Positions 1 to 6,893 of a stretch of DNA of 13,617 nt are shown here, in pieces. Position numbers and translations under genes: made by a program. Positions within the stretch are counted from its first letter, which is position 1. Each line of letters begins with the position of its first letter. Under the pieces are notes generated by a model. The model was not told the origin of the DNA. It ran no database searches and saw nothing but the letters and a program-made list of their open reading frames with translations. The DNA comes from Rhodobacteraceae bacterium UBA2553. GTDB lineage: Bacteria; Pseudomonadota; Alphaproteobacteria; Rhodobacterales; Rhodobacteraceae. Location of the stretch: positions 2,115 through 15,731 of the forward strand of contig DDMF01000097.1 of the NCBI GenBank assembly GCA_002340515.1. The letters are read 5' to 3'.

Positions 1-467
1 CGGCCTATGGCGGCATTTTCGAACATTCCCCTTGGGTGGCTGAACGCGCCCATGGCCTTGAACTGGGGCCTGCCCATGACGGCCCGGCAGGCGTTCATAA
101 TGTGCTATGCCGGGCGTTTCGCACAGCAAGCCTGACGGAACGGCTAGGGGTCTTGAACGCGCACCCGGATCTGGCGGGAAAGCTCGCCCGAGCCGGCCGA
201 TTGACCGCCGAGAGCACGTCCGAGCAATCGACAGCCGGGCTTGATATGCTCACCGATGAAGAGCGCGCGACCTTCACCACCCTCAACACTGCCTATGTGG
301 AAAAACACGGATTTCCCTTTATTATTGCGGTGCGCGACCACAGCAAAGCCTCGATCCTGGAGGCGTTTCGACGTCGGATCAGCCTGAGCACGGACGCCGA
401 ATTTGAGGAAGCCTGTCGCCAGGTAGAACGCATTGCAGAGTTCCGACTGATGGACGCGTTTTCATGA
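1..467 (+). CDS. uraD: 2-oxo-4-hydroxy-4-carboxy-5-ureidoimidazoline (OHCU) decarboxylase, 5'-truncated
   Basis: The reading frame is open from base 3 to the TGA at 465-467, giving 154 visible residues; the true start lies before the window. The frame begins AYGGIFEHSPWVAERA, which is internal OHCU decarboxylase sequence, so the ATG at 36 is not the start. UraD converts OHCU, made from urate via 5-hydroxyisourate, into (S)-allantoin and CO2 in the cytoplasm. Residues matching the known active site are visible: the HPDLAGK motif (His at base 162, followed by Pro), the Ser and Glu of the ESxxEQ motif, and the Arg after GFPFIIAV. The stop overlaps the ATG of allA by four bases (ATGA), so the two are probably translationally coupled. 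The family assignment is firm; only the N-terminus is missing. Confidence 0.93.
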   Translation, partial: AYGGIFEHSPWVAERAHGLELGPAHDGPAGVHNVLCRAFRTASLTERLGVLNAHPDLAGKLARAGRLTAESTSEQSTAGLDMLTDEERATFTTLNTAYVEKHGFPFIIAVRDHSKASILEAFRRRISLSTDAEFEEACRQVERIAEFRLMDAFS

Positions 468-973
468 CCCTCATCGCCCAGCCCCTGACCTCGGCCACCT
501 TTGTGCCCTTTGGCGATGTGTTGGAACTGACAGATCGCGACAGCCTGACCATCAATGCCGGCATGTGCCAGCGCCATCACGACCTGGCCCAGCTGGACTT
601 CGGATCTGGCAGGGCAGGCATTAGCCTATTTGACGGCAAACCGAGCAGCTTTCCCTATGCGCTTGATCTGGTGGAACGTCACCCCGAAGGATCACAAGCT
701 TTTATCCCGATGAACGGGGTGCCCCTTCTGGTCACAGTCTGCGCGGATAAAAACGGGATCCCCGACACGCCACACGCGTTCATCATGCGGTCGGATCAAG
801 CCATCAACCTGCATCGCGGCACTTGGCACGGGGTGTTGGCGCCACTGGACCGGCAGGGGCTTTTTGCGGTGATTGACCATATTGGTACGGCGCCCAATCT
901 GGAAGAACACCGCTTTGATACCCCATGGATCATCGTCTCGCCCCACCTAGAAACCCCCGTCAGGGGGCATTGA
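464..973 (+). CDS. allA: ureidoglycolate lyase
   Basis: This 169-residue protein matches the AllA family in length (E. coli about 160) and sequence. It splits (S)-ureidoglycolate into glyoxylate and urea, the last step of ureide breakdown in the cytoplasm. Recognisable family segments are GISLFDGKPSSFPYALDLVERHP (residues 52-74), GSQAFIPMNG (76-85) and the LHRGTWHG segment near residues 117-123, which belongs to the cupin-like active-site barrel. The start at 464 overlaps the uraD stop by four bases, consistent with coupling. AllE, encoded just downstream on the other strand, makes its substrate. The next gene on this strand, a GntR regulator, starts 77 bases downstream. Confidence 0.93.
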   Translation: MTLIAQPLTSATFVPFGDVLELTDRDSLTINAGMCQRHHDLAQLDFGSGRAGISLFDGKPSSFPYALDLVERHPEGSQAFIPMNGVPLLVTVCADKNGIPDTPHAFIMRSDQAINLHRGTWHGVLAPLDRQGLFAVIDHIGTAPNLEEHRFDTPWIIVSPHLETPVRGH

Positions 974-1017
974 TTGCATTCATCCCTTATAGCCCTTATT
1001 TATCACGCCAAATCGTG

Positions 1018-1037
1018 CCCAAACACGCCCAAACACG
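1018..1037. repeat. perfect tandem 10-bp direct repeat before gntR
   Basis: CCCAAACACG occurs twice head to tail (1018-1027 and 1028-1037), ending 13 bases before the regulator ATG at 1051. The first copy also forms the right arm of a small inverted repeat, CGTG at 1014-1017 with CACG at 1024-1027. A 10-bp period places both copies on the same DNA face, so it could be a regulator site, but it could also be chance or slippage. A second short direct repeat, CCCTTAT, lies at 984-990 and 993-999. Confidence 0.5.
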
Positions 1038-1050
1038 CATTGGACAGGCC

Positions 1051-1725
1051 ATGAAGGCGACCATCGAAGACCGGATTGAGAAGACAGTACAAGAGGCCAT
1101 CGCCGAACGTCGCCTGCCGCCTGGCACCAAACTGGGCGAGCAAGCCTTAAGCGATATGTTTGCCTGCAACCGGGCCAATGTGCGCCGGGCGTTGGCATCA
1201 CTGGCCGCGCAAAATGTGGTGGATTTGATCCCCAATCGCGGCGCTTTTGTCATCTCGCCCTCGCCCAAAGACGCGCGGGATATTTTCCAAGCGCGCCGCG
1301 CCATTGAACGCACGGTATTGCGGCAAGCCTGCAAAAACCTGAAACCCGCGGATTTGGACGATCTGAACGCGATTTTGCGCGACGAAGACGACGCCCGGTC
1401 TGATGGCGACACCCCACGTGCGCTGCGCCTTTCCTCTGCCTTTCACCTGCGCATTGCTGAGATTGCAGATAACGCCGTACTACAACGGTTTTTGGCGGAT
1501 TTGACCATGCGCTCCGCCTTGATCATCGGGCTTTACGGCGCGGATGAGGGGACCAATTGCGACAAAGGCGAACATGGGCGCATTGTAGCCGCTTTGGCCG
1601 CCCGCAATGAGGCACAGGTGTTGGCAGAAATGGACCGGCACTTGTCGCATCTCGAGGCGGATTTGCGCTTTGATCCTCCGCAGGACAGACCCGCTGCCCT
1701 GCGCGATTTACTGATGCGCGATTGA
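1051..1725 (+). CDS. GntR-family (FadR/FCD subfamily) transcriptional regulator
   Basis: The 224-residue protein has an N-terminal winged helix (about residues 5-70; RRLPPGTKLGEQALSDMFACNRANVRRALASLAAQNVVDLIPNRGAFV) and a C-terminal all-helical FCD ligand domain (about 75-210). The FCD domain carries probable metal or effector ligands His132 (FHLRIAE), His175 (EHGRIV) and His197 (MDRHL). I chose ATG 1051 because family homology begins right there; the in-frame extension back to 925 overlaps allA and has no domain similarity. It probably controls the flanking purine/ureide genes and responds to a pathway intermediate; this is inferred from context alone. Its stop TGA (1723-1725) directly abuts the convergent allE stop. 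Confidence 0.9.
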   Translation: MKATIEDRIEKTVQEAIAERRLPPGTKLGEQALSDMFACNRANVRRALASLAAQNVVDLIPNRGAFVISPSPKDARDIFQARRAIERTVLRQACKNLKPADLDDLNAILRDEDDARSDGDTPRALRLSSAFHLRIAEIADNAVLQRFLADLTMRSALIIGLYGADEGTNCDKGEHGRIVAALAARNEAQVLAEMDRHLSHLEADLRFDPPQDRPAALRDLLMRD

Positions 1726-2553
1726 TCAGCCAAAGCTAAGCGGCATGTGCCGGTTTACATCCTTATAGAGAAGATAGCGAAACGGCCCGGGCCCACCCGC
1801 ATAACAGGCCTGCGGGCAAAAGGCACGCAGCCACATAAAATCACCGGCCTCCACTTCGACCCAATCCTGGTTAAGCCGGTAAACCGCTTTTCCTTCAAGC
1901 ACATACAATCCGTGCTCCATCACATGGGTTTCGGCAAACGGAATCACGCCGCCGGGCTGAAACGTCACGATATTGACGTGCATATCGTGGCGCAGGTCGG
2001 TTGGGTCCACAAAACGAGTTGTGGCCCAGGCGCCGTCGGTGTCCGGCATCAATGTGGGGGCGACATCCTGGTCGCTGGTCACAAAGGCATCCGGCGCATC
2101 CAGCCCCTCGACCGCGTGATACGCCTTGCGCACCCAGTGAAATTTGGCTGGTGCTTTCCCCGTTGCCCGTAGCGTCCACTTTGCTGACGGCGGAAGATAA
2201 GCATAGCCACCTTCGCTCAATTCATGCGCAATCCCATCAATGGTCAGGGTCAACGCGCCACCAACCACAAACAACACGCACTCCACGTTTTCATCGGTCT
2301 CGGGCCGGTCAGACCCACCGCCGGGCTGCACCTCTGCAATATATTGTGAAAACGTCTCGGCAAAGCCCGACAGCGGGCGTGCAATCACCCAAAAGCGAGC
2401 GCCGTCCCAAAATGGCAGGGCCGAGGTCACAATGTCGGAAAACGTGCCTTTGGGGATAACCGCGTAAGCCTCTGTAAACATGGCGCGGTCGGTCAGAATT
2501 TGCGTTTGTGGCGGCAGCCCGCCCGACGGGGCGTAATAGGTGGGTTTGCTCAT
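1726..2553 (-). CDS. allE: (S)-ureidoglycine aminohydrolase, bicupin
   Basis: This 275-residue two-cupin protein hydrolyses (S)-ureidoglycine to (S)-ureidoglycolate and ammonia, supplying AllA. The N-terminal cupin spans about residues 55-140 and the C-terminal one about 190-265. The C-terminal cupin keeps the manganese ligand set known from the Arabidopsis enzyme (Glu235, His237, His241, Gln275) with identical spacing: Glu208, His210 and His214 in ETHVMEH, and Gln248 in CPQACYAGG. Family length is normal. The ATG at 2553 is preceded by AAGG six bases upstream. Members of this family are sometimes mislabelled allantoicase; the ligand pattern supports aminohydrolase. It is convergent with the GntR gene and has its own divergent upstream region. 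Confidence 0.92.
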   Translation of the reverse strand: MSKPTYYAPSGGLPPQTQILTDRAMFTEAYAVIPKGTFSDIVTSALPFWDGARFWVIARPLSGFAETFSQYIAEVQPGGGSDRPETDENVECVLFVVGGALTLTIDGIAHELSEGGYAYLPPSAKWTLRATGKAPAKFHWVRKAYHAVEGLDAPDAFVTSDQDVAPTLMPDTDGAWATTRFVDPTDLRHDMHVNIVTFQPGGVIPFAETHVMEHGLYVLEGKAVYRLNQDWVEVEAGDFMWLRAFCPQACYAGGPGPFRYLLYKDVNRHMPLSFG

Positions 2554-2642
2554 GGTGGGCCTTTTTCAAACTGCGTGTTTCGCGCGTTTCGAATGATCCC
2601 TGTCTCAGGTTTAATTCAAAACGCTTTAGGTATGCCAGCACA

Positions 2643-2652
2643 TTGTTAACAA
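2643..2652. promoter_or_regulatory. TTGTTAACAA palindrome, candidate GntR operator upstream of allE
   Basis: A perfect 10-bp palindrome, TTGTTAACAA, lies 90 bases upstream of the allE ATG in the 192-bp divergent gap between allE and the DUF952 gene (2554-2745). FCD-type GntR regulators often bind TTGT...ACAA palindromes, and such a regulator is encoded beside allE, so this is a reasonable operator candidate. On the allE strand TTAACA within it resembles a -35 element, but no convincing -10 follows at normal spacing. The rest of the gap shows only a GTTTCG direct repeat (2577-2582 and 2586-2591). The assignment is inference from one site. Confidence 0.4.
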
Positions 2653-2745
2653 ATTCTCCTGCCGAGCCAACCCAATTCCACATTCCAGCCCTTCAACCCA
2701 CGGCATAACCTTGACGCGGGCTGCCCTGCTTGGCATGTGATCCCC

Positions 2746-3084
2746 ATGCTGATTTACAAAATCCTCCGGGCCCCGGAATGGGCCGAATTTCAAGCCAGCG
2801 GACGCACCAACGGCGCGCCTGTTGATCTGGCAGATGGTTTCATCCATTTCTCGACGGCGGATCAAGCCCAAGAGACGGCGGCAAAGCATTTCGCTGGGGC
2901 CAGTGATTTGGTTCTTGTGGCATTTGAAGCAGACACAATGGGGGATGCGTTGAAATGGGAAGTGTCGCGCGGCGGCGCATTGTTCCCCCATCTGTTCCGA
3001 GAGTTGACCTTATCAGAGGTCCAGTGGCATCGCCCATTGCCGCTGAAAGAAGACGGGCATGATTTCCCGGAGGATATGGTATGA
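2746..3084 (+). CDS. DUF952 family protein
   Basis: A 112-residue protein of the DUF952 family, small cytoplasmic proteins of unproven function whose fold has been compared with the glutathione S-transferase N-terminal domain. It begins MLIYKILRAPEWAEF and has the hallmark DGFIHFST stretch (residues 30-37) followed by an amphipathic helix (QAQETAAKHFAG). The ATG at 2746 is preferred because family members characteristically begin MLIYKI; an in-frame GTG at 2737 would add only three residues. No clear ribosome-binding site precedes it. The stop overlaps the pyrD start (ATGA, 3081-3084), so it is probably co-transcribed with pyrD, a gene order I recall from many alphaproteobacteria. Biochemical role unknown. 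Confidence 0.87.
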   Translation: MLIYKILRAPEWAEFQASGRTNGAPVDLADGFIHFSTADQAQETAAKHFAGASDLVLVAFEADTMGDALKWEVSRGGALFPHLFRELTLSEVQWHRPLPLKEDGHDFPEDMV

Positions 3085-4145
3085 ACATCGTCGAAAAACT
3101 GGCCATCAAAGCCTTGCATCAAGTGGATCCTGAACGCTCGCACGCATTGTCCGTTATGGCCTTACGGGCCGGCATTGTGCCTTTGGTTGGCGATGTGACC
3201 AGCGAGCGGCTCCGAACCAATTTCTGCGGGATGGAGATTCTGAACCCCGTGGGTCTGGCCGCCGGATACGACAAAAACGCCCAAGCGGTTGCACAGCTCA
3301 GCCAAGCCGGATTTGGATTTATCGAGGTCGGAGCCATCACTCCGCGCGCCCAACCCGGCAACCCAAAACCGCGCCTGTTTCGCCTGACGGAAGACAAGGC
3401 CGTGATCAACCGGTTTGGCTTTAACAACGAAGGGATGGAGGCCGCAAATGCGCGCCTTGCTCGTCGCGACCGCCGCCGCCCCGTGCCGGTTGGCCTGAAC
3501 CTTGGGGCGAACAAAGACAGCGACGATCGCGCCGCTGATTTTGCCAAAGTCCTGGAATGCTGTGGTCCGAATTTGGATTTCGCCACGGTGAATGTTTCCT
3601 CACCCAACACAGAAAAACTGCGCGATTTACAGGGGGCCGATGCGCTGCGCGGGTTGTTGCAAGGTGTGCAGGATGTGCGTGACAAGCTGGATAAATACAT
3701 CCCCGTTTTCTTGAAAATCGCCCCAGATCTGAGCGATTATGAGCTTTCAGAGATCGTCGATGTGGCGCTTGAGGTGAACATTGACGCCGTAATTGCAACC
3801 AACACGACATTATCGCGCGAAGGTTTGAAAAGTGCACATAAATCGGAAATGGGCGGGCTTTCCGGGCCGCCATTGTTCGAAAAGTCTACGCGTGTGCTGG
3901 CAAAGTTAAGCCAGTTGAGCGACGGAAACCTGCCTTTGGTCGGTGTGGGCGGCATTGCCTCTGCGGAAGATGCCTATGCCAAAATCCGCGCGGGGGCTTC
4001 GGTTGTGCAACTTTACTCCGCGCTCGCTTATCACGGGCTGAGCTTGGTCGAAGAGATCGCCCGCGGGTTGGATGACCTGTTGGCGCGCGATGGGTTTGAC
4101 CATGTCAGCGACGCCGTTGGCACCGGCCGCGAGGACTGGCTATGA
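3081..4145 (+). CDS. pyrD: dihydroorotate dehydrogenase (quinone), class 2
   Basis: The 354-residue protein oxidises dihydroorotate to orotate with FMN and passes electrons to membrane quinones, the fourth step of pyrimidine synthesis. It has the N-terminal helical extension of class 2 enzymes (about residues 1-45) and then a TIM barrel. Visible motifs are LAAGYDKNAQAV (59-70), EVGAITPRAQPGNPKPRLFR (82-101), NRFGFNNEG (110-118), NVSSPNTEKLRDLQ (171-184) with catalytic base Ser174, Lys211, ATNTT (239-243) and the FMN-phosphate loop VGVGGI (287-292). A serine rather than cysteine base also fits class 2. GGAGG at 3069-3073 sits seven bases before the ATG. Both ends overlap neighbouring genes by four bases. 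Confidence 0.97.
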   Translation: MNIVEKLAIKALHQVDPERSHALSVMALRAGIVPLVGDVTSERLRTNFCGMEILNPVGLAAGYDKNAQAVAQLSQAGFGFIEVGAITPRAQPGNPKPRLFRLTEDKAVINRFGFNNEGMEAANARLARRDRRRPVPVGLNLGANKDSDDRAADFAKVLECCGPNLDFATVNVSSPNTEKLRDLQGADALRGLLQGVQDVRDKLDKYIPVFLKIAPDLSDYELSEIVDVALEVNIDAVIATNTTLSREGLKSAHKSEMGGLSGPPLFEKSTRVLAKLSQLSDGNLPLVGVGGIASAEDAYAKIRAGASVVQLYSALAYHGLSLVEEIARGLDDLLARDGFDHVSDAVGTGREDWL

Positions 4146-4486
4146 GCGGTATCACCATCTGGCACAATCCACGCTGTTCCAAATCCCGCCAAACACTTGC
4201 GCTGATCGAGGACAGAGGCACCGTGCAGATCCGTAAATACTTGGACGACGCGCCAAACGAAGATGACATCCGCAGCGCATGTCAGGCCATGGGCATCGCC
4301 CCAATTGCAATGATGCGTACCGGTGAACCCCTGTTCAAAGAGCTTGGATTAAGTAAAACGGATAGCGATGACATGCTGATCAAAGCCATGGCCACACATC
4401 CCATTTTGATTGAACGCCCAATTGTGTTTCACGGCGGCAAAGCCCGTATCGGCCGCCCCCCTGAAAGCGTGCTTGAGATCCTTTAA
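4142..4486 (+). CDS. arsC: ArsC-family (thioredoxin-fold) reductase, probable arsenate reductase
   Basis: A 114-residue ArsC/Spx-family protein. The N-terminus ITIWHNPRCSKSRQTL places the redox cysteine at residue 12, as in plasmid R773 ArsC. Arg59 (MMRTGE), Arg92 (IERPIV) and an Arg in the ARIGRPPE segment (102 or 105) match the oxyanion-binding arginines of glutaredoxin-linked arsenate reductases. If so, it reduces arsenate to arsenite with glutathione and glutaredoxin. No arsR, arsenite pump or methyltransferase is nearby, and it sits behind pyrD with a four-base overlap (4142-4145), so it may be a housekeeping YfgD-like member. The family is clear; the substrate is less so. Confidence 0.85.
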   Translation: MSGITIWHNPRCSKSRQTLALIEDRGTVQIRKYLDDAPNEDDIRSACQAMGIAPIAMMRTGEPLFKELGLSKTDSDDMLIKAMATHPILIERPIVFHGGKARIGRPPESVLEIL

Positions 4487-4496
4487 CAGGCAGCCA

Positions 4497-5837
4497 TTAA
4501 GAGGCGTCAGCCTGAACGCTGCGTTCAAGTGCGGGATAGCGCAAAAGCAATGTGATCCCGCGCATGGTCAGGCTGATCAAAAGCGCAATCCACAACCCGT
4601 GGTTTCCATAAACGGGCATCAACAGATACAGCGCAACCGCATAAGCGAGTGCTGAGATCGCCATCATGTTGCGCATGTCTGCTGAACGTGTGGCGCCGAT
4701 GAAAATTCCATCCAACATCCAGCTTGGCCACCCCAGAATGGGCGATAACACCATGTAAATCAAAAAGATTTTCGCAACCACACGCACATCTTGGGCTGTG
4801 GTCATCAGGTCAATGATCCAAGGCCCAAACAGCCAGAAACACAGCCCCATCGTGATCGCAATTCCAGCGGCCCAATAGCTGGCCATTACAGACGCCCGCC
4901 GAAGTGTACGCGCATTTCGCGCACCAACCGCTTGGCCCACCAGCGCCTCTGCCCCATAAGCAAACCCATCCATCGCGTAGGCCGTGACGGTCAAGAATTG
5001 CAAAAGCACCTGATTGGCGGCCAGCTCAACATCAGAAAACGACGCACCAACAAAGGCGAAACTGACAAATATCGCTTGCAACAAAAGCGATCGGATCAGG
5101 ATGTCGCTGTTCACCACCGCCATGCGTTTCAGGATCACCCGGTCGAGAATGCGTTTGGGGTTGGCCCAGCCGGGAATTTGAAACGCGTCACGACACAGGT
5201 AGAGGCCAAACGCCAACCCGCTCCATTCCGCGATCAACGTCGCAAAGGCCACGCCGCCCACGCCCCAACCAAGCCCAAGCACGAACCAAAGATCGAGCAG
5301 GATATTGATTGCATTCATTAAAAGCTGAAGCCACATCACGCCGCGCGCCCGCTCAATCGCGATCATCCATCCGGTGATGGCATAAAGCCCAACGGCAGCC
5401 GGGGTCGAGAAAATGCGAATTTGCAGATAGGTCTGTGCGAGGTTTTCAACTTCTGGCGAAGCAGGGGCGGCTTGTAGGGCGGCCCAAATGAGCGGAGCTT
5501 GAAACACAATCATGCCCAGCCCGACAACAAAGGCGATCATCAAGGCACGCATCAGCATGGCAGAGGTTTCCAGCCGGTCACCCGACCCGTAAACCTGCGC
5601 CGTCATGCCCGTGGTGCCCATACGCAAAAAGCCAAACACCCAGATCAGCGCTGAGAGAACCCATGCACCAATTCCCACCGCACCAATGGGGGCCGCTTCG
5701 CCCAGCTGCCCAACAACACCCGTGTCCACCACCCCCAAAATCGGCACGGTGATGTTTCCCAACACAATGGGAACCGCCATGTGCAGGATACGTTTATGGG
5801 TGATCTCTTGCGAGCTTTGATGGGCTGGATAGCTCAA
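4497..5837 (-). CDS. MATE-family (DinF type) multidrug/organic cation efflux transporter
   Basis: The 446-residue protein is very hydrophobic with about twelve predicted membrane helices and the MATE/DinF signature LPIVL-like segment plus VDTGVVGQLG (residues 37-46). Such proteins export cations or oxidised metabolites using Na+ or H+ gradients at the inner membrane. The most likely start is TTG at 5837: it lies one base past the stop of the upstream thioesterase gene (TAA at 5841-5839), suggesting coupled translation, and it leaves a usual short cytoplasmic N-terminus (QEITHKRILH) before helix 1. The first in-frame ATG encodes residue 20, just inside helix 1, and would trim that tail. It is last in a three-gene minus-strand run and ends ten bases from the convergent arsC stop. 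Substrate cannot be read from sequence. Confidence 0.9.
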   Translation of the reverse strand: MSYPAHQSSQEITHKRILHMAVPIVLGNITVPILGVVDTGVVGQLGEAAPIGAVGIGAWVLSALIWVFGFLRMGTTGMTAQVYGSGDRLETSAMLMRALMIAFVVGLGMIVFQAPLIWAALQAAPASPEVENLAQTYLQIRIFSTPAAVGLYAITGWMIAIERARGVMWLQLLMNAINILLDLWFVLGLGWGVGGVAFATLIAEWSGLAFGLYLCRDAFQIPGWANPKRILDRVILKRMAVVNSDILIRSLLLQAIFVSFAFVGASFSDVELAANQVLLQFLTVTAYAMDGFAYGAEALVGQAVGARNARTLRRASVMASYWAAGIAITMGLCFWLFGPWIIDLMTTAQDVRVVAKIFLIYMVLSPILGWPSWMLDGIFIGATRSADMRNMMAISALAYAVALYLLMPVYGNHGLWIALLISLTMRGITLLLRYPALERSVQADAS

Positions 5838-5838
5838 G

Positions 5839-6360
5839 TTACTCTGCGAGGTTTGGCATTAGAAAATGGCCAGTGGCTTGGGCGAAAAGCTTGTTTCGAT
5901 TGTCTTGCCAGGCTTCCACATGCACCGACGCATACCGCCGCCCAGATCGCACAACCCGCGCCCGCGCATAGGCGTCACGCGGCAAGCCAGACCGCAGGTA
6001 ATCAATTGAGAAATCGATGGTTTTTGGCAAGCGGCGCAAGGCTTCATCCCGCAGATCAGATTGATCAAGCGCACCGGCTTCCATATCAGACCAAAGCCCA
6101 ACCCAAGTCAGTTCAATCACAGCTGCCGTTTCCAGGAAGGCCGCCGTCACGCCACCATGGATCGCGGGCAACATTGGGTTGCCGATCAGCTTTTCAGCGA
6201 AGGGAAGAATGGCTGTCAGCTCATCCCCATGTCGTTCAACTTCGATCCCGAGAAACTTTATGTAAGGGACGCCATTGACCAGCGCTGACAAAGTGCTGTC
6301 GCGACGGTGTTTGATAACTTCAACCGGTTCGGGGCGGGGGCGTTTTGGCGTAGAGGTCAT
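5839..6360 (-). CDS. PaaI-like hotdog-fold thioesterase (first paralogue)
   Basis: A 173-residue single hotdog domain protein of the PaaI/acyl-CoA thioesterase family. The core helix motif reads PMLPAIHGGVTAAFLETAAV, with HGG at 68-70. The usual catalytic Asp on that helix is replaced by Glu77. The later strand motif KTIDFSIDYLRSG corresponds to the family's TIDLRIDYLRP. It likely hydrolyses an acyl- or aryl-CoA thioester in the cytoplasm, but the substrate is unknown. It has an N-terminal extension of about 30 residues rich in charged residues and Pro. Its ATG overlaps the stop of the upstream paralogue (6357-6360), and its stop is one base from the MATE start, so the three genes look like one operon. 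Confidence 0.88.
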   Translation of the reverse strand: MTSTPKRPRPEPVEVIKHRRDSTLSALVNGVPYIKFLGIEVERHGDELTAILPFAEKLIGNPMLPAIHGGVTAAFLETAAVIELTWVGLWSDMEAGALDQSDLRDEALRRLPKTIDFSIDYLRSGLPRDAYARARVVRSGRRYASVHVEAWQDNRNKLFAQATGHFLMPNLAE

Positions 6361-6824
6361 GACAATGCCTCGTTGGATTTGCGACGCGGGTCACCATCAG
6401 CGGTGAAAGCCCCTGTTGCGGTTGCCACAGGGCGGTTTTCATCCTCGTCCAGGGCCACCGCGCGCACGAACGCGACGGAACGGGTGACATTGTAACAGGT
6501 CGCCTTGGCGGTGATCCGTTGTCCCGGAGTGGCGGGTCGCATGTAATCAATACGCAAATCAATGGTGGCGGTGATGGCAGGGGCGTCCGGGTGGCTCATC
6601 ACCGCGGCCCCGCAACAGGTATCCATCAACGCGGACACCGCCCCGCCATGGATCACACCGGTACGCGGGTCGCCCACAAACCGTTCATCATAAGGCATGG
6701 TGATGGTTGCCTCGCCCTCTCCAATGTCGACAAGCGTCATGCCCAGCGCGCGGCAATGAGGGATCGCTTCGGTAAACCCGCGCGCAATTTCCGCTTTTTT
6801 CTCAGGAGTTAGGTCGGTGGTCAT
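6357..6824 (-). CDS. PaaI-like hotdog-fold thioesterase (second paralogue)
   Basis: A 155-residue hotdog thioesterase with the classical active-site helix GVIHGGAVSALMDTCCGAAV (His59-Gly60-Gly61, Asp68) and the strand TIDLRIDYMRPATPG. It probably removes CoA from unwanted or stalled acyl/aryl-CoA intermediates. The ATG at 6824 gives the usual family start (TPEKKAEIARGF helix); the frame extends to a possible upstream start at 6908, but those residues show no family similarity and would run into the divergent promoter region. It is the first gene of the run that continues with the Glu-variant paralogue and the MATE transporter. Pairs of HGG thioesterases like this occur in other alphaproteobacteria, which is family knowledge and not shown here. 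Confidence 0.88.
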   Translation of the reverse strand: MTTDLTPEKKAEIARGFTEAIPHCRALGMTLVDIGEGEATITMPYDERFVGDPRTGVIHGGAVSALMDTCCGAAVMSHPDAPAITATIDLRIDYMRPATPGQRITAKATCYNVTRSVAFVRAVALDEDENRPVATATGAFTADGDPRRKSNEALS

Positions 6825-6864
6825 ACGCAAAATCCATCTGGTGCTGCCCGCATTCTTGCCGCCT

Positions 6865-6893
6865 TTTATTGGCCCTTGCAATTCAATGAGCAA
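6865..6893 (-). promoter_or_regulatory. candidate sigma-70-type promoter for the thioesterase-MATE operon
   Basis: On the minus strand TTGCTC (6893-6888) and AATAAA (6870-6865) are separated by 17 bases, each a partial match to TTGACA and TATAAT. It would start transcription about 35-40 bases before the ATG at 6824. The match is modest and the call is inference. Confidence 0.3.

Noticed and set aside
925..1050. N-terminal extension of the GntR regulator back to 925
   Set aside because: It overlaps the allA 3' end, lacks family similarity, and the winged helix begins right after ATG 1051.
2711..2741. Promoter TTGACG with TGTGAT or CATGTG just ahead of the DUF952 gene
   Set aside because: The -35 is good but no -10 at normal spacing is convincing; it would imply a leaderless mRNA, which I cannot support.
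5781..6278. Plus-strand open frame of 165 codons opposite the thioesterase genes
   Set aside because: Entirely antisense to the first thioesterase gene and the MATE start, with no family similarity or ribosome-binding site.
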